Shown in pieces: positions 32,882 to 42,310 of a DNA stretch of 64,000 nt. Origin of the DNA: Massilia sp. BJB1822 (GTDB taxonomy: Bacteria; Pseudomonadota; Gammaproteobacteria; Burkholderiales; Burkholderiaceae_D); assembly GCF_013369485.1 (NCBI RefSeq), contig NZ_JABWEB010000004.1:1-64000 (forward strand). Reading direction: 5' to 3'. The first letter of the stretch is position 1. Every line of letters starts with the position of its first letter. The translations under genes and the position numbers were made by a program. The notes below the pieces were generated by a model. The model searched no databases and was not told the origin of the DNA. It saw nothing but the letters and a program-made list of their open reading frames with translations.

Positions 32882-34984
32882 TTAGCTGGCTTTGAAGCCA
32901 GGCTTTAAAGGCACCACATTGCTATGCTCCCCGGCGGCGGGCGGCGGCGTTTCGGGCGAGCCGCCCAGCACCACGCTCATGTCGACAAAGCCGGCGCGCC
33001 AGGCGCGTTCCAGATCCTGTTCGATGTCTTCCATCGAGGTCTGGCTGAAGTTGTCGAAGCCGCGCACGCCATAGGCGCGGTTGCGGCCGTGGGCCTTGGC
33101 CAGGTACAGCGCCATATCCACCAGGTTCACCGCGCGCTCCCATGGTAGCGGGGTGTCGCCCGGGATCAGCGGGAAGGGCGCGAAGCCGACCGAGACGTTG
33201 ACGCTGATCGGCACGCCCTGGTAGTCGAGCTTTTGCGCCGAGATGGTGTTCAGGATCCGCCGCGCCACTTCTTCCACGCCGTTGCGTGGAATCGCCGGCA
33301 GGAAGGCGAGGAATTCCTCGCCGCCCCAGCGCACGATCATATCGGTCTCGCGCAGCGCGATGCGCAGCTGCTCGGAGATCATCTTCAACACCGCGTCGCC
33401 CGCCGCATGGCCGTAGCTGTCGTTGACGTGTTTGAAGTGGTCGACGTCGAGCAGGAACAAGGCGCCGACGATATCCTCGTTGCCCATGCCGCGCCGCTCC
33501 GGCTTGTGGCTGCGCATAAATTCCTGGAAGTGGCGGCGGTTGTAGAGCAGGGTCAGAGGATCGAGCGCGCTTTGCTGCTTGAGTTCCTGGTTCTTCTCTT
33601 CCAGTTTGGCGTTGGCATGACGCACCTTGCGGTACAGCAGGCCGACGATGATGGCGGTCAGCGCCAGCACCACGGCCAGCAGCCACCACACGCGCTGCTG
33701 CAGGCGGCGGTTGTCGATCTCCGCGCTCTTGACGCGGTTCTCTTGGCTCAGTGCTTCGATGCGGCGCTGCTTCTTTTCGGTGTCGTACTTTTCCTGCAGC
33801 TCCAGCATGGTTTTCTGGCGCTGGCGTTCGAACAGTTCGTTGGAGAGGGTGCGCTCGCGGTGGTAAGCGGCGATGGCGCCGGCGAAGTCGCCTGCGCGTT
33901 CCAGCGCCGAGCCGTATTCCTGCAAGATCACCTGCAGTTCGACCTTGCCGCCGGTTTTTTCGAAATGCGCCAGCCCCGCTTCGAAGCTCTTCTTGCCTTC
34001 GGCCACGCGGCCCATGCCCAGATAGGCCTGGCCGATGTTGACGCGGGCGGTGGCTTCGGTGGCGGCGTTGTTGATCTCGCGCGCGGCGATGATCGATTCC
34101 TGGCCGTAGCGCATGGCGCGCTGGTAATCGTGCTCTTTCAGATAGCTGTCCGAGAGGTTGACCAGCAGGTCGGCCACCATGCCGCGTGCGCCGAGGCGGC
34201 GCGCCAGGTCGAGGGCGCGCAGCAGGGCTTGCAGCGCGCGGCGCGGCTGCATGGAGTCGATGGCCAGGCCGTATTCGGTATTCATGGCGGTGGCAAGGCG
34301 GCCGGGCGAATTCATTTTCTCGGCCACTTCCACCGATTCGGCCAGGGTTTCCCAGCCCTTGCCGAATTCCTTCATCTGCGTGTAGAGCTGGGTCAGGGCG
34401 TTCAGCGCGCTGACCAGGGGAATCAGGTCGTCCTTGATCTGGCGCGCCTGGTCGGTGGCGGTCTGCAGGCGCGCCAGCGCGGCAGGGAAGTTGCCCTGTT
34501 CGGCATAGCATTGGCCGGCCGTGATGGTGGCCTGCACGCGCAGCTTCTGGTCGTTGGTGGCGTTGGCCAGCCTTTCCGCCTCGAAGGCGAGGGCGTGGGC
34601 GGTCTTGGCGTCGGCCATGGCCGAATACACGTAGACGCGCGTCAGCACGGCTTTGGCGATCAGTACCGGGTCGTTCTGGGCTTTGCCGAAGGCCTGCAGC
34701 TCGTCGGCCAGCACCATGGCCGTTTCGTACTGGCCCAGATAGCGCCAGGCCAGGCTAAGCTGGGACAGGAATTCGCCCTTGGTGGCGGGCGGCGCGGCGC
34801 GCGCCGACGCTTCCATCTGCTGCAGCTGCATCAGCGCCTTGTCGGGCGTGAAGCGGACCTGTTCGCGGATGGTGGCGATTTCCACATCGAGCGATTGGCC
34901 GAAGGCCAGTGCCGGCGCCAGCAGCCAAGCCGCTGCCAGCAGACGAATGCGATGCGAAATCGGCTGTTCCTGTAGACCTGACAA
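32882..34984 (-). CDS. TPR-containing membrane diguanylate cyclase
   Basis: 700 residues, TTG start at 34984 with AAGGA upstream; no in-frame ATG fits the signal peptide. Signal peptide (about 1-29), a periplasmic region of TPR-like repeats (about 35-390; e.g. ATARVNIGQAYLGMGRVAEGKKSFEAGLAHFE), a coiled coil, a transmembrane helix (about 425-447; WWLLAVVLALTAIIVGLLY), a second short coiled coil, and a GGDEF domain (about 480-640) with an active-type GGEEF near 553 (RWGGEEFLAFLP). It should make cyclic di-GMP in the cytosol in response to a periplasmic protein or peptide signal. Confidence 0.9.
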   Translation of the reverse strand: MSGLQEQPISHRIRLLAAAWLLAPALAFGQSLDVEIATIREQVRFTPDKALMQLQQMEASARAAPPATKGEFLSQLSLAWRYLGQYETAMVLADELQAFGKAQNDPVLIAKAVLTRVYVYSAMADAKTAHALAFEAERLANATNDQKLRVQATITAGQCYAEQGNFPAALARLQTATDQARQIKDDLIPLVSALNALTQLYTQMKEFGKGWETLAESVEVAEKMNSPGRLATAMNTEYGLAIDSMQPRRALQALLRALDLARRLGARGMVADLLVNLSDSYLKEHDYQRAMRYGQESIIAAREINNAATEATARVNIGQAYLGMGRVAEGKKSFEAGLAHFEKTGGKVELQVILQEYGSALERAGDFAGAIAAYHRERTLSNELFERQRQKTMLELQEKYDTEKKQRRIEALSQENRVKSAEIDNRRLQQRVWWLLAVVLALTAIIVGLLYRKVRHANAKLEEKNQELKQQSALDPLTLLYNRRHFQEFMRSHKPERRGMGNEDIVGALFLLDVDHFKHVNDSYGHAAGDAVLKMISEQLRIALRETDMIVRWGGEEFLAFLPAIPRNGVEEVARRILNTISAQKLDYQGVPISVNVSVGFAPFPLIPGDTPLPWERAVNLVDMALYLAKAHGRNRAYGVRGFDNFSQTSMEDIEQDLERAWRAGFVDMSVVLGGSPETPPPAAGEHSNVVPLKPGFKAS

Positions 34985-35140
34985 CGTGGGAGTCCTTGTG
35001 CTGCACTGCGCGGATTTGAGGCGCTAAGTGTCCGGACAATTATATGCTCGTTGCAAGTAGGAAACGTCAATACCCTTGCAGATTTTCCTCAAAATTGCAC
35101 AGTTTTTGTGGTGTCATCGACAAGTTTATTAACGTTTTAA

Positions 35141-36937
35141 TCAGGCGGCGAGCTGCTGCAGCAGATAGAGGCGCTGGTATAAACCGCCCTCGATCTGCAT
35201 CAGCGCATCGTGCGGCCCGGCTTCGGTGATGCGGCCGTGATTGAGCACGATGATGCGGTCGGCCTCGCGGATGGTGGAGAGGCGGTGGGCGATGGCGATC
35301 ACCGTCACCTTGCCATGCAGCTCGCTGAGCGCGGTCTGCACGATTTGCTCGGTTTGACTGTCGATGTGCGAGGTCGCCTCGTCCAGCAGCAGGATGCGCG
35401 GCTGGCCAGCCAGCGCGCGGGCGATGGCGATCAGCTGCTTTTGGCCACTGGACAGGCGCGAGCCGCCTTCGCCCAGCAGCGTGTCGTAGCCGTCTTCCAT
35501 GGCCAGGATGAAGTCGTGGGCGTGGGCGGCGCGCGCGGCGGCCTCGATCTGGGCTTGCGTCAGGCCGCGGCCCATATCGATGTTCTCGCGCGCCGAAGCG
35601 GCCAGCAGGAAGGGGTCTTGCGGCACCAGGCCGACGTCGGCGCGGAACTGCTCATTGCCCAGGTCATCGAGCGGCTGGCCGTTCATCAGGATGCTGCCGT
35701 GCGGCGCGGGATAGAAGCGCAGCAGCAGCGAGAGCAGGGTGGACTTGCCGCTGCCGGTATGGCCGACGATGCCGAAGAAGGCGCCCTGCGGAATGTCCAG
35801 CGACAGATTGTGCAGCACGCGCTGGCCGGCGTTGTATTCGAAGTCCAGGGCACGGATCGAGACGGCCGGCGTATCGGCGTCGTTCGCCGCGCGCGTACCG
35901 GTGCCGGTTGCCTTGCCGGCGGCGCGGTGTTCCGGCGCGCCTTCCTCGTCCAGCAGCGCCGCCACGCGCGAGCTGGCAACCACCGACTGCTGCAACTGGC
36001 TGAACTGCATGGTGATCTGGATCAGCGGCTCGATCACGCGCGCGATGTAGTTGATGAAGGCATACAACACGCCCACCTCGGCCGCGCTGATGTCGCGCTG
36101 GCCGAAGGCGAAGATCACGCCCGCCAGCAGCAGCACGTTCAAGAGGTCGAGCGCGGGCCGCAGCAGCCAGGCGTTGGCGCGAATTTCGGCCATGCGCTGC
36201 GTATAGTGATCGGCATTGGTCTTGCCGAAGCGGGCGGCGAAGCGCGCCTCGGCATTGCTGGCCTGAAGCACGCTCATGCCGCCGATGGATTCGGCCATCT
36301 GCCCATTGATCTCGCTGCGCAGCTGGCGCGCCTTGCTGACGGCCGGGGCGCTCATGCGCTGATACAGCCAGACGATGGCCAGCACGCAGGGCAGCAGGGC
36401 CAGCACGATCAGCATCAGGCGCCAGTCGAGGAAGGCCATGGCCGCCACCGTGCCGACCAGCACGATGCTGCTGTCGAGGATCACGAACAGCACCTGCACG
36501 TACAGGCTCTTGACCGCCTCGGTATCGTTGGTCACGCGCGACACCAGCTGGCCAGTGATGGCGCGGTCGAAGAAGGCCATGGGCAGGCGCAGCACATGGC
36601 TGTAGACCTGTTCGCGCAGGCGCTGCACCGAGCGCATGGCCAGGCCGGACAGGCGCACCAGTTGCAGATAGCGCAGGCCGGTGGAAATCCAGCCGGTCAG
36701 CAGCACGCCGGCCAGCAGCAGGGACATGCGCGGCCAGTCCAGATGCTTGGGCAGCAGATGCTCGTCGATCAGATGCTTGCCCAGCAGCGGGCCGACCACC
36801 TCCAGCGCGGCGGCCAGGATCAGCCACAGCACGGCCCAATACAGATGGTGCTGGTCGGGGCGCGCCGCCTCGCGCAGCAGGGCGGTGGCCTTGGCGGCTT
36901 GGCGCTTCAGCGAAGTGTCTTGCGGTTTAGAGAGCAT
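35141..36937 (-). CDS. mdlB-like: Heterodimeric ABC exporter subunit, MdlB-like
   Basis: 598 residues from the ATG at 36937. Six-helix exporter domain (about 25-310) then an ATPase domain with Walker A GHTGSGKST, signature LSSGQKQL, Walker B ILLLDEATSHID with an intact catalytic Glu, and H-loop IAHRLST. It overlaps the upstream partner by 11 bases. Two fused half-transporters with one consensus and one degenerate ATP site are typical of MdlA/MdlB and TM287/288-type exporters. Substrate unknown; lipids, peptides or drugs are possible. Confidence 0.87.
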   Translation of the reverse strand: MLSKPQDTSLKRQAAKATALLREAARPDQHHLYWAVLWLILAAALEVVGPLLGKHLIDEHLLPKHLDWPRMSLLLAGVLLTGWISTGLRYLQLVRLSGLAMRSVQRLREQVYSHVLRLPMAFFDRAITGQLVSRVTNDTEAVKSLYVQVLFVILDSSIVLVGTVAAMAFLDWRLMLIVLALLPCVLAIVWLYQRMSAPAVSKARQLRSEINGQMAESIGGMSVLQASNAEARFAARFGKTNADHYTQRMAEIRANAWLLRPALDLLNVLLLAGVIFAFGQRDISAAEVGVLYAFINYIARVIEPLIQITMQFSQLQQSVVASSRVAALLDEEGAPEHRAAGKATGTGTRAANDADTPAVSIRALDFEYNAGQRVLHNLSLDIPQGAFFGIVGHTGSGKSTLLSLLLRFYPAPHGSILMNGQPLDDLGNEQFRADVGLVPQDPFLLAASARENIDMGRGLTQAQIEAAARAAHAHDFILAMEDGYDTLLGEGGSRLSSGQKQLIAIARALAGQPRILLLDEATSHIDSQTEQIVQTALSELHGKVTVIAIAHRLSTIREADRIIVLNHGRITEAGPHDALMQIEGGLYQRLYLLQQLAA

Positions 36938-38678
36938 CGAGGCTGGCCTCCAGTTGTTGATAGCGCCACTGGCTGGCATACCAGCCGTCCAGGGCCAGCA
37001 GCGCATCGTGGCTGCCTTGTTCGACGATGCGGCCATGGTGCAGCACCACGATCAGGTCCGCGTTGACCACGGCGCTCAGGCGGTGGCTGGCGATGACGGC
37101 GCTGCGTCCGGGACGCGCGGCGCGCAATTCTTCCAGGTGTTCGAGGATGGACGTTTCGGTGCCGGTATCGACGGCCGACAGCGCATCGTCCAGCAAGAGC
37201 AGGTCGTTATCGGCCAGCAGGGCGCGCGCGATCGCCACGCGCTGGCGCTGGCCGCCGGAGAGCGTGATGCCTTTCTCGCCGACCTCGGTCTCATAGCCCT
37301 GCGGGAAAAGCAGGATATCGTCGTGGATTGCCGCCAGGCGCGCTGCCCGTTCGACTTCGGCGCGGCTGGCTTCGGGACGCGCCAGCGCAATATTCTCGGC
37401 AATCGAAGCCGAGAACAGGAAGGATTCCTGCGGCACCCAGCTGATCGCCGCGCGCAGGGTCTTGAGCTGGTACTCGTCGAGGCCATGGCCGCCCCAGCGC
37501 AAGGCGCCATGCTGCGGCGCCAGCTGGCGCAGGACCAGGCGCAGCAAGGTCGACTTGCCGCTGCCGGTCGGTCCCACCAGGCCAAGCGTCTGGCCCGGCT
37601 GCAAAGTGAGGGTGATGTTCGACAGCGCCGGCTCCAGCTGGCCGGAATAGGCATAGCCCACATCGCGCAGTTCTAGCGCGCCGGGAGCGCGCTTGTTCAG
37701 CGTGCCGTGATCGTCGATCGCCAGCGGCTCATCCAGCATGGGTTGCAGGCGGGCGAATGCCGCGCGGCCACGTTCGATCAGCGACAGCACCCAGCCGGCC
37801 GCGAACATGGGCCAGATCAGCTGGCCCAGATACATGCTGAAACTGGTCAGCGCGCCGATCGTCAACTCGCCATTCCACACCAAGTAGCTGCCCAGGCCCA
37901 GGGTCAGGCCGGTGGCCGCCGTCAAGGTCAGGCCGACCGCGGGTTCGTAAGCGGCTTCCCAGCGCTGCGCCGTCAGGCTGGCGGCGGCCGCATGGCCGGC
38001 CAGGTCCGAGAACTGGGCGCTGCTGCGCTGCTCCAGTCCCAGGGCGCGCAAGGTGCGCACGCCGGACAGTGTTTCCTGTACATGATCGTTTAGCGCGCTA
38101 AAGCGCTTGAGCGAATCGGTGGACGCCGTATGGATATGGCTGGAAATGCGCCAGAAGGCCAATCCCATTAAAGGGAAGGGCAGCAAGGCGATCAGCGCCA
38201 GACGCCAATCCACGCCCAACAGCATCACCCCCAGCACCATCAGCAGCGACAAGCTGCCGTCGAAACCGGCCAGCATCGCCTCGCCGGCCGCCATCTCGAT
38301 CGCATCGATATCGTTGGTTGCCAGCGCCATCAGGTCGCCGGTGCGCTGCTTCTGATAAAAGCCCGGACCCTGCAAGGAAAGACGGCGGTAAAAGCGCGTG
38401 CGCAGCTCCACGCCCAGCTGATAAGCCGCCGCGAACAGCTTCAAGCGCCAGCCCACGCGCAAAAAATAAATCAGCGCGCCGATCAGCAGCAGTTCACCGA
38501 TTTCCAGCAGCAAGGCCGAACCCGACAGCTCATGCGCCGCCAGACGGTCGATCATCGTGCCGATCTTGCGCGGCACCAAAATAGTCAGCACCGCCACGCC
38601 CGCCAGCATAGCGCCGGCCGCCGCGTACGCGCGCCATTGCACACGCACGAAGCCGCCAATAAGCCTCGATAAACTCAT
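36927..38678 (-). CDS. mdlA-like: Heterodimeric ABC exporter subunit, MdlA-like
   Basis: 583 residues. Membrane domain (about 15-300) and ATPase domain with Walker A GPTGSGKST, signature LSGGQRQRV and Walker B LLLLDDALSAVD. The residue after the Walker B Asp is Asp rather than Glu, which marks the degenerate ATP site known from MdlA and other heterodimeric exporters. First gene of a two-gene operon with the MdlB-like subunit. No regulator is adjacent. The upstream 220 bases hold a palindrome array rather than an obvious promoter. Confidence 0.87.
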   Translation of the reverse strand: MSLSRLIGGFVRVQWRAYAAAGAMLAGVAVLTILVPRKIGTMIDRLAAHELSGSALLLEIGELLLIGALIYFLRVGWRLKLFAAAYQLGVELRTRFYRRLSLQGPGFYQKQRTGDLMALATNDIDAIEMAAGEAMLAGFDGSLSLLMVLGVMLLGVDWRLALIALLPFPLMGLAFWRISSHIHTASTDSLKRFSALNDHVQETLSGVRTLRALGLEQRSSAQFSDLAGHAAAASLTAQRWEAAYEPAVGLTLTAATGLTLGLGSYLVWNGELTIGALTSFSMYLGQLIWPMFAAGWVLSLIERGRAAFARLQPMLDEPLAIDDHGTLNKRAPGALELRDVGYAYSGQLEPALSNITLTLQPGQTLGLVGPTGSGKSTLLRLVLRQLAPQHGALRWGGHGLDEYQLKTLRAAISWVPQESFLFSASIAENIALARPEASRAEVERAARLAAIHDDILLFPQGYETEVGEKGITLSGGQRQRVAIARALLADNDLLLLDDALSAVDTGTETSILEHLEELRAARPGRSAVIASHRLSAVVNADLIVVLHHGRIVEQGSHDALLALDGWYASQWRYQQLEASLDAL

Positions 38679-38745
38679 GAAGTATCCCCGGGAACAAGCC
38701 CGCTAGCATACCTCACCCCACAAAATCCCGCAGACCCCCCAGCGT

Positions 38746-38887
38746 TTGCGCTAAATCAAACAATGTCCAACCCTGGTGTCAGGCGGGGCCGCCGAGGCAC
38801 CAGAGCTGGACATTCCTTGAGAAAAATCAAAGAATGTCCTACCCCAGTGCCTGGCACCAGGGTTGGACATTTTTTGCGCTAGATCAA
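38746..38887. repeat. Second palindrome array with interleaved TTG-N-TCAA sites
   Basis: Unit 3 is 38762-38814 (AATGTCC...GGACATT, with a CCTGGTG/CACCAG inner pair and an inserted GGCGGGGCCGCC-type core). Unit 4 is 38833-38871 (39 bp, core CAGTG-CCTGG-CACCAG). Interleaved short sites: TTGCGCTAAATCAA (38746-38759), TTGAGAAAAATCAA (38817-38830) and TTGCGCTAGATCAA (38874-38887). It lies between the phasin stop and the start of the ABC exporter operon. Same layout as the array at 18680-18809. Confidence 0.8.
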
Positions 38888-38899
38888 AGGGAGGGCCGC

Positions 38900-39571
38900 T
38901 TATTTCTTCGGCTTGGTGCTGACGGATTTTAGATTGACGGCGGGCTTGACTTCGGGGAAGGACGCGGCAGCAGGTTTGGCCGGGCTGATGTCTTCCGGCT
39001 CGACGGGGGCGGCTTCCAGCGGTGGTTTTGCGGCGGCGGCGGGTTTGGCTTTGACAGCGCTCTTGACGGCGGCGGCAATGTCGCTTGGCTCGTCTTGTTC
39101 GTCGTCATGTTGCTCGGGCTGGACCACGACCAGGGGTTCGGGAGCGACGACCGGGGCGGCGGCTTGTACGGCCTGGACTGCTTGCGCGACCGGTTCGCTG
39201 GCCACTTCGCTCAGCAGGGGAACGGCGGCGGTGACGGCGGCGCTGGCATCCTGGAACTGGTCCTTGGCCGCTTGCAGCAGGCCGGCCTGGGTCTTGCTGA
39301 CGATGGCGAACAGTTCGCGGCCATAGGCAAAGACGCGTTCAAAGCCGGGTGCTTGCACCAGACTCAGCAGGTCGCCGGTATCCTTGGCTTCGAGCAATTG
39401 TTTGGCGGCGGCGGCGGAGTTTTCGACCGAGGCTTTGGTGGTGCTCAGATTGAGCGCGATCACTTGCTGGGCGCCGTCAAACGTGGTGCTGGCGATATTG
39501 TTCAGAATATTGAGCTGGGATTCCAGCTGCGTTTTCGTTGCTGCAGACAACTGTTCAGTAATCGAAGACAT
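38900..39571 (-). CDS. phaP-like: Phasin family protein (PHA granule-associated)
   Basis: 223 residues from the ATG at 39571, preceded by AGGAGAG. The N-terminal 130 residues match the phasin domain (QLNILNNIASTTFDGAQQVIALNLSTTKASVENSAAAAKQLL...ELFAIVSKTQAGLLQ). An Ala/Pro/Lys-rich tail (about 145-223) with KAKPAAAAKP and a KPKK end is common in long phasins and may bind DNA or other granule proteins. It coats polyhydroxyalkanoate granules. Upstream motifs TGCGCTGCAATA (about 39598) and TATGC-N6-GCATA (39674-39689) are possible PhaR-type sites. Confidence 0.9.
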   Translation of the reverse strand: MSSITEQLSAATKTQLESQLNILNNIASTTFDGAQQVIALNLSTTKASVENSAAAAKQLLEAKDTGDLLSLVQAPGFERVFAYGRELFAIVSKTQAGLLQAAKDQFQDASAAVTAAVPLLSEVASEPVAQAVQAVQAAAPVVAPEPLVVVQPEQHDDEQDEPSDIAAAVKSAVKAKPAAAAKPPLEAAPVEPEDISPAKPAAASFPEVKPAVNLKSVSTKPKK

Positions 39572-39673
39572 AAGCTCTCCTGAGGCGATTGGAATGGTGC
39601 GCTGCAATAAACTGATTTTAGCGGTGATTTTAGGCGCTGGGAAGTTATTTTTCTCATCATTAGTGGCTTAATT

Positions 39674-39689
39674 TATGCAATGCAGCATA
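39674..39689. promoter_or_regulatory. Possible regulator site in phasin/deaminase intergenic region
   Basis: TATGC-AATGCA-GCATA, an imperfectly recognised inverted repeat about 100 bases upstream of the phasin start and 90 bases upstream of the deaminase start. TGCA-rich motifs bind PhaR in PHA producers, but I cannot assign it firmly. Confidence 0.25.
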
Positions 39690-39779
39690 GGTTTTTGGCG
39701 TTAGGAAATTCGGCCGCCGATTGCAGGGAAGTACAGTCTCTGAAACAATCGCCCCATCATTCATATGCAGGGAGCAGCC

Positions 39780-41081
39780 ATGGATCTGGTCATCCGCAAC
39801 GCCAGCTTGCCCGACGGTCGCCGTCATATCGATCTTGCCATCGCCGATGGCCGCATCGCCGCCGTGGGGCCGGCCTTGAAGCTGCGCGGCGCGCAGGAAA
39901 TCGATGCCGACGGCGACCTGCTGGCGCCGCCGTTTGTCGATGCCCACTTCCATATGGATGCGACGCTGAGCTACGGCTTGCCGCGCGTGAACGCTTCCGG
40001 CACGCTGCTGGAGGGCATCGCGCTGTGGGGCGAATTGAAGCCGCAGCTGAAGCAGGAAGCGCTGATCGAGCGCGCCCTGCAATACTGCGACTGGGCCGTG
40101 GCGCGCGGCCTGCTCGCCATCCGCAGCCATGTCGATATCTGCGACGACCGTCTGCTGGCGGTGGAGGCGCTGCTCGATGTCAAGCGCCGCGTCGCGCCCT
40201 ATCTCGACCTGCAGCTGGTGGCCTTTCCGCAGGATGGCTTGCTGCGCAGCCCCAGCGCGCTGGCCAATCTGCAGCGCGCCGTCGCCATGGGCGTGGACGT
40301 GGTGGGCGGCATCCCGCATTTCGAACGCACCATGGCCGAAGGCGCGGAGTCGGTGCGCATCCTGTGCGAATTCGCCGCCGCCCAAGGCTTGCGCGTCGAT
40401 ATGCATTGCGACGAGTCGGACGATCCCCTGTCGCGCCATATCGAAACTCTGGCCTACGAAACGCAGCGCCTTGGCCTGCAAGGCCGCGTTGCCGGTTCCC
40501 ACCTGACCTCCATGCATTCGATGGATAACTACTATGTCAGCAAGCTGCTGCCGCTGATGCGCGAGGCGGGCGTGGCCGCCATCGCCAATCCGCTGATCAA
40601 TATCACCTTGCAGGGCCGCCACGACACGTACCCGAAACGGCGCGGCATGACGCGCGTACCGGAATTGCTGGCGGCCGGCATCGACGTCGCTTTCGGCCAC
40701 GATTGCGTGATGGACCCCTGGTACAGCCTGGGCTCGGGCGATATGCTGGAGGTGGCGCATATGGGCCTGCATGTGGCCCAGATGATGGGGCAGGACGCCA
40801 TGCGCGCCTGCTTCGCCGCCGTCACCGAGGCACCGGCGCGCATCCTCGGCCTTGAAGGCTATGGCCTGGAGCCGGGCTGTCACGCCGATCTGGTGCTGCT
40901 CGATGCGGGCGATGCGGTGGAAGCGATCCGCCTGCGCGCGGCGCGGCGCCTGGTGCTGCGGCGCGGCAAAGTGGTGGCCGAGTCGCCGCGCGCGCAAGCG
41001 CGCCTGAATCTGCCAGGACGTCCGCCACAGACCGACTTCCGCCTGCGGCGCGGCGCTGGACTTGAGCCGGAAAATACCTGA
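39780..41081 (+). CDS. codA-like: Cytosine deaminase-like amidohydrolase
   Basis: 433 residues from the ATG at 39780; AGGGAG is seven bases upstream, whereas an earlier in-frame ATG (39765) would precede it. Metal and catalytic residues line up with E. coli CodA at a constant offset of five: H56/H58 (DAHFHMD), H209 and E212 (MHCDESDD), H241 (GSHLTSM) and D308 (FGHDC). It deaminates cytosine to uracil or a related base such as isoguanine or creatinine-type rings; the exact substrate is uncertain. No codB permease is next to it; two GNAT genes follow, perhaps co-transcribed. Confidence 0.87.
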   Translation: MDLVIRNASLPDGRRHIDLAIADGRIAAVGPALKLRGAQEIDADGDLLAPPFVDAHFHMDATLSYGLPRVNASGTLLEGIALWGELKPQLKQEALIERALQYCDWAVARGLLAIRSHVDICDDRLLAVEALLDVKRRVAPYLDLQLVAFPQDGLLRSPSALANLQRAVAMGVDVVGGIPHFERTMAEGAESVRILCEFAAAQGLRVDMHCDESDDPLSRHIETLAYETQRLGLQGRVAGSHLTSMHSMDNYYVSKLLPLMREAGVAAIANPLINITLQGRHDTYPKRRGMTRVPELLAAGIDVAFGHDCVMDPWYSLGSGDMLEVAHMGLHVAQMMGQDAMRACFAAVTEAPARILGLEGYGLEPGCHADLVLLDAGDAVEAIRLRAARRLVLRRGKVVAESPRAQARLNLPGRPPQTDFRLRRGAGLEPENT

Positions 41082-41114
41082 GAATTTATTATCTCCCCGA
41101 GCCATGGAGCGACC

Positions 41115-41651
41115 TTGAACGATATTCAGATCCGCCCGGCCACGCCGGCCGACTCCGAGTCCATCTGGACCATCTTCCAGGAACTGATCGCCAGCGGCGA
41201 CACCTATTACTTTGCCGCCGACACCAGCCGCGAAGACTGCTACGATTTCTGGTTCGGTCCCGGCGTGCAGACCTGGGCCGCCACGCGCAGCAGCGGCATC
41301 GATGGCGAAGAGCGCCTGCTCGGCATGTACCGCATCCTGCCCAACCAGCGCGACCGCGGCGGCCATGTGGCGACGGCCTCGCTGATGGTCAGTCCGGCGG
41401 CGCAAGGCGTGGGCATCGGCAAGCTGCTGGGCCGCCACTGCCTGGAGCAGGCGAGTGCCAGCGGCTTCCTGTCCATGCAGTTCAATTATGTGGTGAGCAC
41501 CAATGTCTCCGCCGTGCTGCTGTGGAAGCGGCTCGGCTTCGCCGTGATCGGCACGCTGCCCAAGGCTTACCGCCATCAGCAGCTGGGTTTTGTCGATGTC
41601 TACGTCATGTATAAATTCCTGTCCGACCCCAGCGGGTGGCCGGAACAATGA
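41115..41651 (+). CDS. GNAT family N-acetyltransferase
   Basis: 178 residues, TTG start at 41115 with a GGAG ribosome site 6 bases upstream; no ATG fits. Standard GNAT features: IRPATPADSESI opening, acetyl-CoA loop GVGIGKLLGRHCLEQA (about 97-112), and the C-terminal NVSAVLLWKRLGFAVIGTLPKAY. The family acetylates small molecules or protein N-termini; substrate unknown. Start of the next GNAT gene overlaps its stop (ATGA). Confidence 0.83.
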   Translation: MNDIQIRPATPADSESIWTIFQELIASGDTYYFAADTSREDCYDFWFGPGVQTWAATRSSGIDGEERLLGMYRILPNQRDRGGHVATASLMVSPAAQGVGIGKLLGRHCLEQASASGFLSMQFNYVVSTNVSAVLLWKRLGFAVIGTLPKAYRHQQLGFVDVYVMYKFLSDPSGWPEQ

Positions 41652-42172
41652 AGATACTTGCCACCGCGCGCCTCACGCTGCGCACGCTGGAAACCAGCGA
41701 CGCGCCTTTCTTCCTCCAGATGATCAACGATCCTTCGTGGATCGAGAATATCGGCGACAAAGGCATCCGCACCGTGGAGGAGGCGGAAAAGAATATCGAA
41801 CAGGGGCCGGTGCTGATGCAGCGCCGGCTTGGCTATTCGCTGTATCTGGTCGAGCGCAGCAGCGACGGCGTGCCGGTCGGCCTGTGCGGCTTGATCAAGC
41901 GCGATGCGCTGCCCGATGCCGACATCGGCTATGCCATCTGGCCCGCATACTGGGGCGAGGGCTATGCCTATGAAGCGGCGGCGGCGGTGGTGCTGCATGC
42001 GCGCGACAGCGTCGGCCTGGTGCGCCTGCTGGGCATAACTTCTCCGCAAAATTTACGATCGAATAATCTGCTGAAAAAGCTGGGTCTGAGCTTTGTGAGG
42101 GTGGTGCGCTTCAAGGATGATGGCAGCGACACCAATTTGTATAGCCTGGAGTTTCCTTCGCGCCACGCTTGA
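41648..42172 (+). CDS. RimJ/RimL-type GNAT acetyltransferase
   Basis: 174 residues. ARLTLRTLETSDAPFFLQMINDP opening, GYAIWPAYWGEGYAYEAAAAVVLHA and LGITSPQNLRSNNLLKKLGLSF match the RimJ/RimL branch (acetyl-CoA-binding arm and C-terminal fold). Translationally coupled by ATGA overlap to the preceding GNAT gene. Possible roles are ribosomal-protein or small-molecule N-acetylation. Confidence 0.86.
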   Translation: MKILATARLTLRTLETSDAPFFLQMINDPSWIENIGDKGIRTVEEAEKNIEQGPVLMQRRLGYSLYLVERSSDGVPVGLCGLIKRDALPDADIGYAIWPAYWGEGYAYEAAAAVVLHARDSVGLVRLLGITSPQNLRSNNLLKKLGLSFVRVVRFKDDGSDTNLYSLEFPSRHA

Positions 42173-42310
42173 TACTTGAATGCTAGTTCCTCCTTGGCTT
42201 TTGCCCATCCACGGCGCATGATGTATTACACAGAGACCGCGTATCCATAAGGAGAAAGGCGGCTTGCAGTCTGTCCAATAGAGACATTTTGCTCACACAA
42301 GGGATACATC

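Noticed and set aside
32886..32901. CTGGCTT-TG-AAGCCAG as terminator for the small lipoprotein gene
   Set aside because: Perfect 7-bp arms but a two-base loop and no proper T-run; it lies inside the end of the GGDEF coding region.
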